A stretch of DNA of 64,000 bases, taken from positions 62,001-126,000 of the forward strand of contig NC_088940.1 of NCBI RefSeq assembly GCF_033473495.1. The letters run 5' to 3'. The DNA comes from Cercospora beticola (taxonomy: Eukaryota > Ascomycota > Dothideomycetes > Mycosphaerellales > Mycosphaerellaceae). Each line of letters opens with the position of its first letter. Positions within the stretch are counted from its first letter, which is position 1. Under the pieces are notes generated by a model. That model ran no database searches. It was not told the origin of the DNA and was given only the letters and a program-made list of their open reading frames with translations. Positions 1 to 12,043 of this stretch are shown one piece after another. A program made the position numbers and the translations under genes.

Positions 1-230
1 CGGAACCGATGTACTATTGAATGTGAGCAGCTTGAGTTCCGAGAAAAGCCATGAGTTGAGAGTAGAGGTCAGCTGTAAGGGATCAAAAAATTCAATGCAT
101 TGCTCGCTGCAAGATATAACAAAACCCCATTTCACTGCCACACTTGCCATTACACACTTCGAGGTACGATCGGAGAACGCCCTTCTTCCTGCTACTCCAC
201 GGATGTCTTTCACAAGCTGCGTTGAAGTCC

Positions 231-990
231 TCAGATCTCTGGGTGGAATGCATGATCCTCTCCGTCCTCATCCTCAAATACCAATTCAGGCTCTGATGAG
301 GGTGTCGGTTGATCTGTGAGGATTGTGGTCGAGCCGCGTATCGGGCTCCCGATTGGTGACTTCTGCGGGATATAACAAGCATCTGTGCTTGTGGCGTTGA
401 CCGTGACGGTGTCGACTCTTGTGGTAGTCTTCTTCTCCAGCCACCATTGCGTTGATGTGACATTTTGCGTGACCGTGACGACTGTATCGACTGGAGCCGG
501 AACGTGGATGACAGTGGAGCAGACACCTTCCGTCGTGTTGTATTTTGTGGTGACGCTGACAGTCACGACCACATTGGTCTCGGTCACGGTCTGGAACGCG
601 TCAGAAAGAGCCTCACAGCGCAACGCAAAGCCCCGAACATACTTGAGGTACAACGTGCGTGACATTCGTGGTAACGTATGTGGTTGTCGGATGGTCCGTG
701 ATCCATTCAGTGACATTCTGGCCACAGCCCACAACGTCCACTGGACACTGGGGTGTGATAGCACGACCCAAAAATGGTGGAGGAACTGGCTTGGGACTTG
801 GAGCTGGCGATTCCGCCGGGATCGAGACCGTGACTGTGTTGCCTTGAGGCACCGGCGAGCTTCCAACCGCTGTGATTTTTTAGTGAATGTGCCACTCGAG
901 CGGCGGGAGAGATGCGTGCGTACGAACGGCGCTTTGCGCGTAGGCTCCAGTAGCTGCTAGAGCAGCGGCGATGCAGCGAATGTATCCCAT
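231..990 (-). CDS. Small Thr/Val-rich secreted protein, three exons
   Basis: Predicted 217-residue secreted protein of unknown function. Exons on the minus strand are 990-924, 869-643 and 590-231, separated by introns of 54 bp (870-923, GTACGC to ACAG) and 52 bp (591-642, GTATGT to CCAG, branch CTGAC). Both junctions restore one frame across stops. The start ATG at 990 gives a signal peptide (MGYIRCIAAALAATGAYA, cleavage near residue 18). The mature chain has a Pro-rich stretch (PAPSPKPVPPP), then runs of T/V with several N-glycosylation sequons (NVT, NTT, NAT), and ends in an acidic tail. It looks like a glycosylated cell-wall or extracellular protein, but no GPI-anchor hydrophobic tail is visible. 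No family was recognised. The gene model is fairly sure; the function is unknown. Confidence 0.65.
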
Positions 991-2636
991 GTTTCAGATG
1001 TGACTTTTGCAGTGAGAGCGAAAGATAGAGGGGAACGAAATGAGCGGAAGAGCTTGTGGAACGTGGGCACTCTGGCCCTCTTGAGAGAAATTGGTGCACG
1101 AACAATACTCACTGAGACTCTTTTGAGTTCACGCGACGCGTCGTGCATTTGCTGCTGCCACCTCGGGTCTTCCATGCTCGCTTCGATCAAGTGTGTGTTG
1201 CAAAGATCAAGGCCATAGAGACCTGATGAACACGATCGAAGGTCTATGTAGCACTTGCTTGCACTGCATTTTGGCCTACACACGCGGAGCACTCGCGTAC
1301 CGACCACAAAATTATGAGGTCAAAGATGGAGCTTGGTTGCGATCTGCTTCGTGTTTCCTTGCGACAACTGAATGCGTCTAGCGTGGCCTGATGCGTCGAC
1401 TGTCGAGGATCTCGGCCCAACCACGTCGCTTCACATTGCTTCTCAGTGTTCGAATGTGGCAGCATGGTCGCAGTCGCGCCAAAGCATACCAATGCAGCAA
1501 GCTCATGCACTCCAAGCGAAGCAATGAACCCAGCAAGCAGGACCACTGAGTCGGTCTTCTCACCAGTGAACACCAGGCGCAATACGATTCAGCAAAGCAA
1601 TGAAGGACTACGTCTTCAACAGAGGGCGATAATTCCGTGCCATGAGTTTCAGCAACCTATGAAAGCTCGAAGCACATATCGGGCCCTTGTTATCGTACTG
1701 CCGACTGCCCGGACACCCCGTGCTGGCTGAAGCCAACGGACACCCCGTTCTCTCACGTTTCCGCCACATGGGCCTACTGCACCAGTCTTCTGATGTTCCA
1801 GATGCTTGAGCCACAATATGCAAGGTGACCAGTGACCCCAAGGAGCCCGCCCATTCTCCCACAGCTTCACGATCTTCAGAGGGCTTGGAGGGTCCGACTG
1901 GCAGTGCTGGCTCGCACCAATCGCCCCACTGGCTGTGACGCAATATTGCAACAGTTTGTGCCACATGAAACCACTGCACTCGCCATCCAATGGGATTCGG
2001 CTCACATCCGCAGCCTCAGGGCGGATTTTGGGGCTCTTGTAATTACGCGGGTCTATGGCTGTTCACCAGGACCGGAGCTCCAGACTTCGCTGAACACGAC
2101 TGCAGTATCTGTGTTCTTCGCTTTGGCCCCTCGGAGTTGGACGCAGGCCGAAAGAAGTTTGCACACCACACTCGGTACTCAACTTTGGTTACGAAACTCG
2201 TGGCAACACGTGGCCAGGCTGTACTAATGTACGTAGCGTTCACGGTGTGCAGAGTACGGCAGCCACGTTTGGTGGACCAAGACGCGGCTTCAGCTGTCAA
2301 GCATGTGCAGGCTTGCAGCAACTGGATTTGTGCTGAAGCTGCGATCAGCTAATGCATGCCGGTCAGTGATTGCTGCATTCTGGCTGCAAGAGCGCTCTTC
2401 GAGTTGAACCATTGGCCCGGTCAGCGCGAAGGCCAGCTGTACATGGCTGCATGGCGTTAACAGTGTGGAGCTTCGTTCTGTGCGCGACATTGCGAGGTGT
2501 CCTGAGGAGAGATATAGAAAGTTCCATCATCCTCCATGCACAGCTCCCTCATCAAACCGAACAGCTCTGCACTTTACAGCTATCTTCTGCCATCAAAAAT
2601 CGCATACATCGTTCATTCCAACAAAAGAAAATCGCA
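991..2636. other. Intergenic, no supported gene
   Basis: Ordinary-composition spacer between the divergent secreted-protein and lectin-like genes, presumably holding both promoters. Open frames of up to about 130 codons occur on both strands but overlap one another and show no domain, no splice continuity and no coding-like composition. Confidence 0.6.
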
Positions 2637-3368
2637 ATGGCTCCTACCGGTATCAAGCCACCTGCTGCCTTTGACTCTGTTCAAGGTCTATATGGTAAAT
2701 CCATGGTGTTCTACGTGGACAAGGAGGACAACATCAAGGCATGGCGACAAAATCCAGATGAAGAAGGAGAGTCGCTGTACAAGAACGCTCCAAAGAACCC
2801 AAGCGAGCGCCAGAAGCCACTGGTCAAGGACTCCAAGCTTTGGAATCGTAAAGAGTACGACAACAAAGGTGTGGCCTCGAAGGAATCAAAGGTCATCGCA
2901 ACATCTAGCGGTGATCTGAGCGTAGTGTCTCTCACCAGCGGGGACAAGAAGTCCTATCAGGTAAGAAGCCATTCCCGCAAAGACCAAGAAACCTGCTGAC
3001 TTGCGTCGTAGATCAGAATTTATTACGCATCCGAAGCCAAGGACGGCGTATCATATCTCAGCGAGCTTTGTATGGACATGGAACCAGGAACCTTCGCACC
3101 GCAAAACCAGTCTAAGGTTGAAGGTACGACGGAGGGTAGATGGTTCAAAGGTGCCTTGGACAACGCCGAATTCCAGATTGCACCAGACTCTCCCATCTCT
3201 GCGCACGTCATCAATGGAGCCAAGCCAGAAGATTCTTCGATCAAGGTCTATTACTTTCCAAAGAATCCTAATGTCGAGGATGGCTACGGTCCCGCTGGTC
3301 GTCCAGCGGTTGCTTGGATCACGCTCGATTACAAGTACGGCTGGCTTTCTACTGAGTCTGGTATCTAG
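2637..3368 (+). CDS. Fungal fucose-lectin-like protein
   Basis: Two exons (2637-2960 and 3012-3368) flank a 51-bp intron (GTAAGA, branch GCTGAC, CGTAG) and give 226 residues. The ATG at 2637 sits in an A-rich context after a pyrimidine/adenine-rich leader, and no signal peptide is visible. The chain has repeated short beta-blade-like units: an aromatic-hydrophobic strand such as MVFYVDKEDNIKAW, IRIYYASEAKDG or IKVYYFPK, followed by Trp-containing turns (GRWFKGAL, YGWLSTESGI). This resembles the six-bladed propeller of the fungal fucose-specific lectins (AAL/AFL type), which bind fucosylated glycans. That family is usually about 310 residues, so this protein is short and may lack one or two blades. 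The assignment rests on the pattern only; a generic propeller-like hypothetical protein is the alternative. Confidence 0.6.
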
Positions 3369-5100
3369 AGTGGATCGTGCAACAGCTCATGGGTCCTCAC
3401 TTGCTCAGATGGGTCAGCGGTATGCTGAATGGTAGCTTTCCTAGTAGATAGTCATCACAAGGGCGTTTGTGGGCTTTAACTTCTTGTAATTCTCTCAATG
3501 ACAAGAGCATTCCGTTACCAACAATTGCTGTACGCACAGCCTGAAGTGATTTGCACACCCCTCGGTGTCGTCACAAGACGTAAGACCTAAGCCTGCGGCT
3601 CAGCAGGTCGCAAGCTTGCGTATTCTGCTTGCGAAGCTGTCTCAATACCTCCTCAAAAATTGTTGCCTGATTGCTATCGGCCGTATAGATAGTGAGTACA
3701 AAGTCAAGAGCACAAGCATGCCAAGATTGCACATGACTGAGTACTGTATACTGTAGCGCGCTCTTAGCGCGTGTCATGAGCAAGGATCCACGATCGCGGC
3801 CGCGCGAGGGTCACTGTGAAGAATGTCAGGAGGTGTAGCTCAGAGCGACACTTCCTCTCGAGCGCTTCCCTACTCCTTTGCGACTCTGTCCTTTTCTGCA
3901 TGTTTGCTGCCTTCACAAAGCAGCATCGAATTTCTAGTAAGTAGAAAATATCATCGAATCTGGAGCCTTCTATACGACTTTCAGTCTATAGGCCTCTATA
4001 GCGGTAATTTGCGCTAACTGGCGGTCCGCATTGGATCACCGCTGCGGCTGGAACAAGGCGACTGAGCTCACTTCTTTACCGGCGGCTTCAGCTTGGATCA
4101 GAGGTCGAGGAAGCTTTCCGGACGCTGCCGCTCGGTCTGCTCGTTTTGCACTGCCTGGCCGCCAGGAAACCCATGCAGAGCGAAACTCATTGTAGCACTA
4201 GCGTCATTGCGCCTGCTGGGGTTTGTCAGATCCCGAAAGATGTTTCGTGCAAGCTGAATAGGGCAAAGACTTTTGCGAAAGGAGTCGTGCTATTGTGATT
4301 TGGAGCAGCGCGGTCTCGTTTGGTGCTATCTTGATAGCGTGGCTTGGGTGATCCGTACGAATCTGAATCACTTCGGGTGTCTCAGCGTGAATCTTGCGGC
4401 CGCAATTCGTGCTGAAAGACATTATGTTGTCTAGTCATACAAATGTGACTGAAAGCTTGCATGCTGCGGATGTGTGACTGGCTCGGCACAAAGATGATGA
4501 CGGAGACTATTTTGATGTCCTCGTAAAGCGTGTGGCGTGATGTTGGAGATCCGCCAGATGTTGTGCCAAGCATTTGCACAAGTGCCGCTTGGCGCTTCAA
4601 GCCCGGAAAAGCATGAACAACTAATCTCAGCAAAGTCCCCTATTTCTCCAACCCTGCAACATCCGCTTTGGAATAGCAAGTCAATGCTTCACTTTGCAGC
4701 TTCAACGCGATGCAGGGCATCCTGGAATCGAGCTTGTCCTTCAAAAATGAGCTGGCCCCACCACCATGGCTCCAGGTCCGCCACTGCGGTTTGTCCTCTT
4801 GACGAGCACCAGAAGCAGCACTGGGAATTTTATCAGCATTTGAGCAGAACGTCTCATCACCACACGTTGACTTCAATACGAGCATAGCTCCAGTATACAA
4901 TATACTGGCGTTGCCTCTGGGCCCCATCCTCACATCTGTCCAATCTGAAGCATGGCTTCCACGTGGTTTCTGAGCTGCTTGGTAGCAACTTTAACGTTGT
5001 AAGTCACAAGCTTCACGACTATATGGGAAACTACGGCGATTCCTCCAAGCTTCACGAGGTCTCGAGGCCTTGAGATCTGATCTATGCTCCAGTTCTCATA
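3369..5100. other. Intergenic, no supported gene
   Basis: About 1.7 kb without a supported gene. It includes the 3' region of the lectin-like gene and the promoter of the peptidase. Two NotI-type GCGGCCGC islands occur (near 3,797 and 4,396), but no structured RNA or repeat was recognised. Confidence 0.5.
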
Positions 5101-7560
5101 ATGTTGCTTCTCGGGTATTCGCTGACTGGGTTCAATGTGAAGGCACTCGAAATGCGAAGCCGCTGCAGTCTCGCCACGCTTGGTCGAACGGCAGAGCGAC
5201 ACACTCAGCTCAGGAATCAAGCGACCTCCTCAAGCTCCGCATGTCTTCAACGAAACGGCAGAAAGCATCAACAAGACAGTAGAAGAGTACGCGCAATGGG
5301 AAAAGCATTGGGTCGATGATCTCGCCAAGTCAGTGAGCGTGGAGAATGCGACATTTGACAATCTGGTCTTGCCATGGGCGGAGCACGAGGCCGAGACATC
5401 TCTCAGACTTGCCTACTTTGGTTACTTTGCAAAATTTCACCCAGACAAAAGTCTGCGCGATACAGCCGATGGTACCGCCAACTGAAAGCGCACATATTTG
5501 CTTCAATCTGCTAACTTGCAGGCAGCTATCAGTCCCGCACTCACAAACGTTTCGCAACAGACTTTGACACGCGAAGATGTCTCAAAGCTGTTCGACACGG
5601 TGTACGATAAACAGCAGAATGACACCAACCTGGACGCCGAATCTCGACTTTATCTGGAAAAAGTTCCCCAAGACTTCAACAGTAGTGGTCTTGGCATCGA
5701 AGCTGGGCCCAAACGGGACAGATACCTAGAGATCTCACAACGCCTCCAAGTGCTTGAGAATGAATTCTCGGCAGAAGTTGTGAATGACAACACCACCTTA
5801 TGGTTCACCCGCGAGGAACTTCCGGACGTCAAGCCGGACATTCTGGATGCGCTGGTCAAGGGAGATGGGCCAAATCAAGGCAAACTCGGAGTTTTGATTC
5901 GAGCTCCTTCGACCGGTGACGTGAACTCTTACTGCACGAACGAGACAACTCGAAAATCCATCTACATCGCTTCAAATCAGGTAGCACCAAGCAACATTGG
6001 AAGACTCGAAGAAGCGCTCGCTCTCAGAGATGAGCAAGCTCGTCTTGCGGACCAACCTGACTTCTCGACGTGGGCTCTTGGCGATATGATGGCAAAGACT
6101 CCAGCAGCGGTGCAAGATCTACAGCAGAAGGTGCAAGACGCCATGTCGCCCAAGCTGCCAAAGGAGACGGATACCCTCAAGCAGATGAAGAACAAAACCG
6201 GCGGAGACGCCTCGCATCTCTACACATGGGACGTTGGTCTCTACTCTCGGCTTGTCATCGAAGAAGCATCAGCATTGGACCTGGACAAGCAGAAGGAATA
6301 CTTTCCCGCTGCTCAGACCGCCCATCGCATTCTGGACCTGTACGCTGAGCTATTCGGAATCAAGTTTGTGAGGATTGAAGGCAAGGACTTGGATGAGCTA
6401 TCTCCTACTGGCAATGGGACACAAATGACTTGGCATCCTGACGTCGAGCTCTTTGCTGTTTGGGACAGCAAAAACTCTGATGAGTTTCTGGGGTTCCTAT
6501 ACCTCGACGTTTATTTCCGCGAGGGCAAGGGAAATGGTATGCTGATCTTCTTGATCGCTCTCCTTAGATACACGACTGATAACTGTCGCAGGTGCCTTCA
6601 TGATTCCGCTTGAACCAGGGTTCGATGATGGCTCGGGCAAAAGACACTATCCGTAAGTTTGCTGATCTCTTGTTGTGAGTTTCTTGATATTCTCCTGACG
6701 CATTGCTAGGGTTGCTGGCCTTTACTGCAATTTCCGAGAGGCCGACGCTAAAGCCACCCGCCCGTCTCTCATGTCCCGAAGTCAAGTATCCACCTTGATG
6801 CACGAGGCTGGCCACGGTATGCACCACTTGTTATCGAAGACTCGCTTCTCCCGATTTCACGGACCGGGTGGATGTCCCATGGACTGGCTGGAGATGCCCT
6901 CTCAGATGATGGAGGAATTTGCCTACGCACCCGATGTCCTGAAACGTTTGAGTCAGCACTACACCCGCATAGACCCCAAGTATGCAGAGGCGTGGAAAAA
7001 GAACAACACCGAACTACCACCCGAGACTCTGCCAGATGCGGCCATCAGCGATATGATCAAAAACAGAGTGGCTTTCTCGGCACGAGGACAAATTGGGCAA
7101 ATTACCTACGGAAAGATTGATCAGATCTACCACACACCGAAGTCCCAAGAAGACGCAAAGAAGATCAACAGCACCAAAGTATGGAATGATGAGTGGTCTG
7201 CGGCGCTCAAAACCGAAGGAGAAGGCATTGATGGCGGCCACGGCCAGACCACCTTTACGCACATCGTGGGTGGTTACCAGGCTAAGTACTACGCATATCT
7301 CTGGTCAAGAGTATATGCTATCGATGCGTGAGTATTCAGTAAATATCCAAGAGCACAACAACGTCTTCTGACCTGGAAGCAGATACTACACAGCCTTCAA
7401 GGCGAAGCCGATCAATCCAGAAGCTGGTCGCCGCTGGCGAGAGGAAGTTCTCCAGATCGGAGGAGCAACCGATGACCTGCAGGGAGTTCTCGACAAATTC
7501 CTGGGCCACAAGTCGCCAGACCTCAATCCAACTCTTGAGGCTTATGGTGTAAAGAACTGA
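5101..7560 (+). CDS. Saccharolysin / thimet oligopeptidase family M3 metallopeptidase
   Basis: Zinc oligopeptidase of family M3A (Prd1/thimet type), which cleaves short peptides in the cytosol or mitochondrial intermembrane space. Well-supported exons end or begin at 5471, 5526-6536, 6592-6652, 6710-7327 and 7383-7560; introns are 54-57 bp and every junction keeps frame. The zinc site HEAGHGMHH is encoded at 6801-6827, with the third ligand Glu in MMEEFAYAP downstream. The C-terminal YYTAFKAKP and GxxxD regions match the family. About 710 residues is normal. The 5' end is uncertain: the frame beginning KRPPQAP has no in-frame ATG after an upstream stop at 5138. A short first exon 5101-5114 (MLLLG) joined to 5209 by a GTATTC...CTCAG intron of 94 bp would fit. 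An ATG in another frame at 5152 would encode a presequence-like peptide but cannot be joined. Confidence 0.85.
6801..6815 (+). other. HExxH zinc-binding motif of the M3 peptidase
   Basis: Codons for H-E-A-G-H; two His ligands plus the catalytic Glu are intact, so the enzyme should be active. Confidence 0.9.
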
Positions 7561-8358
7561 TCGGGCCCCAAACTATAGCATATTCGAATAATTACTCTTC
7601 TGCTAATCCTGGACGCGGTGCATTTACCATTCGTTTCTGTCCGAATGCAGCAACCACTCAAAAATCTCATCAAACAAAAGTCATGCAAGAAGTTGGACGC
7701 TTGCCCGTGCAGTAAGGCCCTTGAGATCTAACTCACATCAGTTCGCAGAGGTACGGGAGTCGAAGCACAGAAGCGCAGACAGCACGACTTCTTAAGGAAT
7801 GTACTTAAGCTCAAAATCCTGGCAGGAGCATAAGCTGATTACTGAACATTTAACAGGTTGAGCCGTGATTCGGATGTTTTTGCACGCCGCATCGCAAGAA
7901 CAGTGCAGTAGGCATATCTTTCCCCCAGGAACGATACCAAAGCAGGGCGGAGTACGACCAAATTCATCCAGTGCCAAGCAAGAAATGTCCGAATGTCCAT
8001 ATGCTAGCCCAAGATCAGTCATCACAGGCCGATTTATGGAGACTGTGGCGATGGTGAGTGATGGCGAAATTGCCGGATCCGGTTAGCCGGGTGACTGGCA
8101 AAACACAAGTGCCGAGTTGCTTACTGTACTAACTCAGCAGAATATTAGGTTGGGGTTCTGGAAGCTGTTCCGACGGTATGACTGACGCCGCTGTGCCGAG
8201 AACATGAAGCCGAACAGGCATTGCAGAGATGCAGTATATTATGGACGACTGTTCAGTCTCAGTCTGAATGATTCATCCTGCACAACAATCACTACTGCGC
8301 ATTCCAACCTGCATCTCACAAGCTCGTCAGAATCGAACGAAATCAATACAACGACAAA
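7561..8358. other. Intergenic, promoter of the dehydrogenase
   Basis: No supported gene. The last 25 bases before the dehydrogenase ATG are A/C rich, as is usual for fungal 5' leaders. Confidence 0.5.
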
Positions 8359-9354
8359 ATGGCCACTCGATATGAAGCTGCTCACGAGAAGCCCACTGGA
8401 CCAGGCGATCAGCGTCCAACAGCACTCCAGATCATCAAAGATGAACAGCTTCAAGGCAAGTGGTCCGACAAGACCATCTTGATCACAGGATGTTCTTCTG
8501 GTATCGGCATTGAAACTGCGAAAGCACTCCACGAGACAGGTGCAACACTCTACCTCACGGCTCGTGATCTGAACAAGGCAAAGACAGCACTTGGCAGCCT
8601 CGTGGACTCCGACCGCGTCCACCTGCTCGAGCTAGACCTCAACTCTCTGGCCAGTGTGCGAAAGGCTGCCGAGACCTTCCTGGCTCAATCCAAGAAACTC
8701 AACATCTTGATCGCAAACGCAGGAATCATGGCAACACCAGAAGGACGCACAGCAGACGGCTTCGAGCTGCAGTTCGGCACGAACCACCTCGCTCACTTTC
8801 TCTTCATCCAACTCCTGCTTCCAACACTCAAAGCTTCCGCGACCCCACAATTCGGCTCACGCGTCGTCATCCTTGCCTCCTCCGCCCACCGACACGGAGG
8901 AGTCAACTTCGAAGACTTCACCTTTTCGGGCAAATACCACCCATGGATCGCCTACGCCCAAAGCAAAACAGCAAACATCTACACCGCTTCCGAACTCGAA
9001 CGACGATTCGGCGAAGACGGCGTACACGCCTACGCAGTCCACCCAGGTTTGATCATGACTGGTCTTATGCAATTCCTCGACCAGGCGACTCTCGACGAAT
9101 GGTCGAAAGATCCAGTGATCCCTACCCGTATGAAGAACCCGGAGCAGGGAGCTTCGACTACAGTCTGGGCAGCTACTGCTGGAGCGTTGGAGGGCAACGG
9201 TGGGAAGTATCTTGAGGAATGTCAGATTTCAAGGCCAGTGCAGCCGGATTTCAAGGAGTATTATTTTGGCTACGCGGAGCATGCGTTTGATGAGGAGAAG
9301 GAGAAGCTTTTGTGGGAGAAGTCGCTAGATTTGGTGAAGCCTTGGTTGAACTGA
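8359..9354 (+). CDS. Short-chain dehydrogenase/reductase (retinol dehydrogenase-like)
   Basis: Intronless 331-residue NAD(P)-dependent oxidoreductase of the classical SDR family. The Rossmann nucleotide-binding motif TGCSSGIGIE lies near residues 44-53, the structural NAG motif is in IANAGIMATPEG, the catalytic Ser is in ILASSAHRHGG and the active-site YxxxK is in YAQSKTANIY. This order and spacing match the retinol-dehydrogenase/WW-oxidoreductase-like fungal SDRs. The Arg two residues after the aldehyde-fold strand (LTARDLNKA) suggests NADP(H), by inference. The substrate cannot be deduced. No signal peptide or membrane span is evident. The ATG at 8359 follows an ACAAA context and is the first in frame. 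Codon third positions are strongly C/G biased, consistent with an expressed gene. Confidence 0.9.
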   Translation: MATRYEAAHEKPTGPGDQRPTALQIIKDEQLQGKWSDKTILITGCSSGIGIETAKALHETGATLYLTARDLNKAKTALGSLVDSDRVHLLELDLNSLASVRKAAETFLAQSKKLNILIANAGIMATPEGRTADGFELQFGTNHLAHFLFIQLLLPTLKASATPQFGSRVVILASSAHRHGGVNFEDFTFSGKYHPWIAYAQSKTANIYTASELERRFGEDGVHAYAVHPGLIMTGLMQFLDQATLDEWSKDPVIPTRMKNPEQGASTTVWAATAGALEGNGGKYLEECQISRPVQPDFKEYYFGYAEHAFDEEKEKLLWEKSLDLVKPWLN

Positions 9355-9815
9355 GGACTGGACTTTCCATTGAAAGTGAGGAATGAGGAATGGATCAAAG
9401 GTGGAAAGAGGATGCATTGAGAGTGAATCAGATTGCTCAGCGATGCGAGAGATGTTGGCAAGTAGTGGCATTTGGCACGCGTGGTGGTCCACGGAAATTC
9501 AGCGTGTTCAGATGTAGACACTGCAATCAAATTGCTTTCGAGGATCCATTCCGCTCTCATGTTGTTGTCGATCGTGGTGGACGAATGGAGTTTCCTCACA
9601 TGACTTGTCTTCTTAGCGCGACTCTAGCGCGAGATGACCAGCAGGGACCGCGTCTTCCCGCGCGACTTCCACGCAGACAAAAGTGACAAGTGCTCGAAGC
9701 CACTTTCACAACTTCACCAACTTCTCTCACTCTCCTCCTGACCGCCCCGCCCAGTGCTTCCACTCCGCCCGATCGCACGAAGGTTGAATTTCCGCCGTGG
9801 ACTTCATTGCCTAAC
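9355..9815. other. Intergenic spacer
   Basis: Holds the 3' region of the dehydrogenase and the pyrimidine-rich leader of the DUF7918-type gene; nothing else is supported. Confidence 0.5.
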
Positions 9816-10958
9816 ATGTTCCTGAACGCCATCCCACAGCTGCAAGTCCACATCATGGTGCGGAAAGAGCAGCTCACCGAGTACAACTATGAGAACCACC
9901 CGCCCACGGCGAACCACGCCACCAAGTACATCGAAGCGGAAGAAGGACGCAACTTCGCCATGAGCGTGAGAACGGACCCGCAAATGGCAAGAGTGCAACA
10001 GGACTGTGTCGCGGCACACATCTTTTTCGACGGCAAGCACGTGGGAGGCTCTATTCTCGAGACCGGCCGCAGGCAAGCCTCTCAGTGGTTCATGCGGGAT
10101 TGTTACGAGCGGAACACCGCCTCGGGCTCCACATCCGAGAAATACTGCTTCGCAAGCCTTCAGACGAGTAAGTCATATCGATGATGTGGTACCCATCACT
10201 TGTTGCTGAGTTCTGGCCAGACGACAATCCCGTTGGCACGGCCAAGCTGGCTGATTACAAGGATCTCGGCGAGGTTGAAGTGCGTTGCTACTGGGCTCGG
10301 AAGACCGCCGGCACACACACGAATGACAGCCAATCCACTGCTTCCCAAGACGTCTCAGCAAGCATTCCCGAGAAGTGCTTGAAGGGCCGAGCAATCTCTA
10401 GCCGGGCAAGGTACGAAATGCAAGAGCGCACAACAAACAACGGCTAACCGTTACCAGCCTGGGCGCTGTGGAGCAGCGCGCGCACAAAGTGAACTACGCC
10501 AATCTCAAGTATCCGTACGGCATAACGCCATTTGCAAAATTCACCTTCAAATGCCGATCACGTCGTGAGTTGAGGCATGCTTTCTACTTCTTGCATTTCC
10601 TGACTTGATCATAGGTGACCTCCAGATCGAAGATATCATCCCACGAACCCCGTCGCCTGCCCCACTCGAGCAGCGTGACCCCAACACCTTGACACTTGAA
10701 GAGTCGAGGGAGCTATTACGGCGGCTACTACAGCGCAAAGAACAACGCGAACAAAAGCAGCAGATCGAGATCAAGAAAGAAGGTCAGAAGATCAAGAAAG
10801 AGGGGCAGAAGAAGCGTGAGCGCTCTGAGACAGTCGAGGCCGAAGTCGATGACGAAGACGAAGGGGGAATTGTTGTTACTGGAGAAGGCCCTGCCCGCAA
10901 GCGTGGGCGTCAATCCACGGACTCTGGCGTCGAGATTGTCGACCTGACCGCGGACTAG
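9816..10958 (+). CDS. DUF7918-type fungal protein
   Basis: Four exons (9816-10167, 10221-10410, 10458-10564, 10615-10958) with introns of 53, 47 and 50 bp give 330 residues. The N-terminal half reads like the fungal DUF7918 domain: a short start with LQVHIMVRKEQLTEY, then ANHATKYIEAEEGRNFAM, a VxxxIFFDGKHVGG strand and a CYW...DLGEVEVRCYWARK segment. The C-terminal half has LTLEESRELLRRLLQRK, a Lys/Glu/Gln-rich region with repeated IKKEGQK units, and a basic KRGRQ patch. It ends in EIVDLTAD, which resembles a SUMO-interacting motif (hydrophobic core flanked by acids). The basic patch suggests nuclear localisation. The biochemical role of this family is unknown to me. The family call is from memory of the pattern; the exon model is firm. 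Confidence 0.75.
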
Positions 10959-12043
10959 CGGTTGGTCCTTTCACCGCGAACGCAGATGTTTGTTCCGATG
11001 GATGCGTCATTCAACAGAGATACCCAGAATTTTCGATTGCATTGGCATCGGGGCACATTTGAAGGACGTAGTGGCGCGAGAAATGGCAGGACTGGCGTTA
11101 CTTCGGTCGTGGAGAGTCGTTATGTTGACGAAGTCGCAGCGTTACTTCTGGCGTTATACAACACTACTACCCTGCAAAGCTCTTCCTTTACGGTTTTTCT
11201 TTCCGTGTTCCAAATCTGCGCTGGCAGGTATGCGGGTGGAGACCTTCGGGCTGCTAACATCTCGATTGGGTCGGTCCCGGGTCCTTTGCTTCGTACTGAC
11301 TGGAAGCCGCTTGATAAGTGTGTTTGCTCCAGGCTTGCTTGATCGACAAGCATTGTGCGATTGTACATAAGCCAGCACAAATTTTTTACCCATGTCAGCT
11401 TTATCCTCGATGGTTGCACTGACTCTATGTGAAGTGTAAGTCCACGAAATTTCCTTGCCAGAATGTGTTTCTGATTCAATACTGCAGATCGCACGAGCTC
11501 CTTGCACGAAAGCACCACACAGGCGTGCACGACCCTACTTTCAGCTGGCTATGAACATTGAGTCCACTGCATTGCCTACACGTTCACGCAAAATGCTCGT
11601 GACAGCGGGAGCACATGCGCGAAATTGCTACATCGATGCGCACCATTCTTCTTTCGATCCACTATGAGCAAACTCAACACCAAAATACGCCACAAATTCA
11701 CCCAGAACGCTTGTGAAAGTTGAAACACATGCAAAATATATTCACTCGCCTGGTCCGTGCATGGGTTTGCACATGCTCTCCACAAATATTCACCTTACAC
11801 GCAAACTGCACGCCTACCATAAAATCCCCTCGTTGGACCTCTGCTTTCTCTCCTTTCCACATTACAACTTCGCCAACAGCAAAATCAACCTGCACACCCT
11901 CAACAGTCCACAGAACAACATTGTCTCTACGCAACACTTCTTACCAACAACACAACTTCGTTCGCATCAAGCAACCTACATACTCACAACTTTCCACCAA
12001 ACCAACATCTACATACGCATTCTCTACGACCAATACTTCAATA
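10959..12043. other. Intergenic with long C/A-rich leader of next gene
   Basis: No supported gene. From about 11,780 to 12,043 the plus strand is C, A and T rich with few G, typical of a fungal promoter and 5' leader feeding the ATG at 12,044. Confidence 0.5.

Noticed and set aside
3826..3900. A-box-like GGTGTAGCTCAGAG resembling a tRNA start
   Set aside because: No B box (GGTTCGANTCC) and no acceptor-stem pairing within the next 90 bases.
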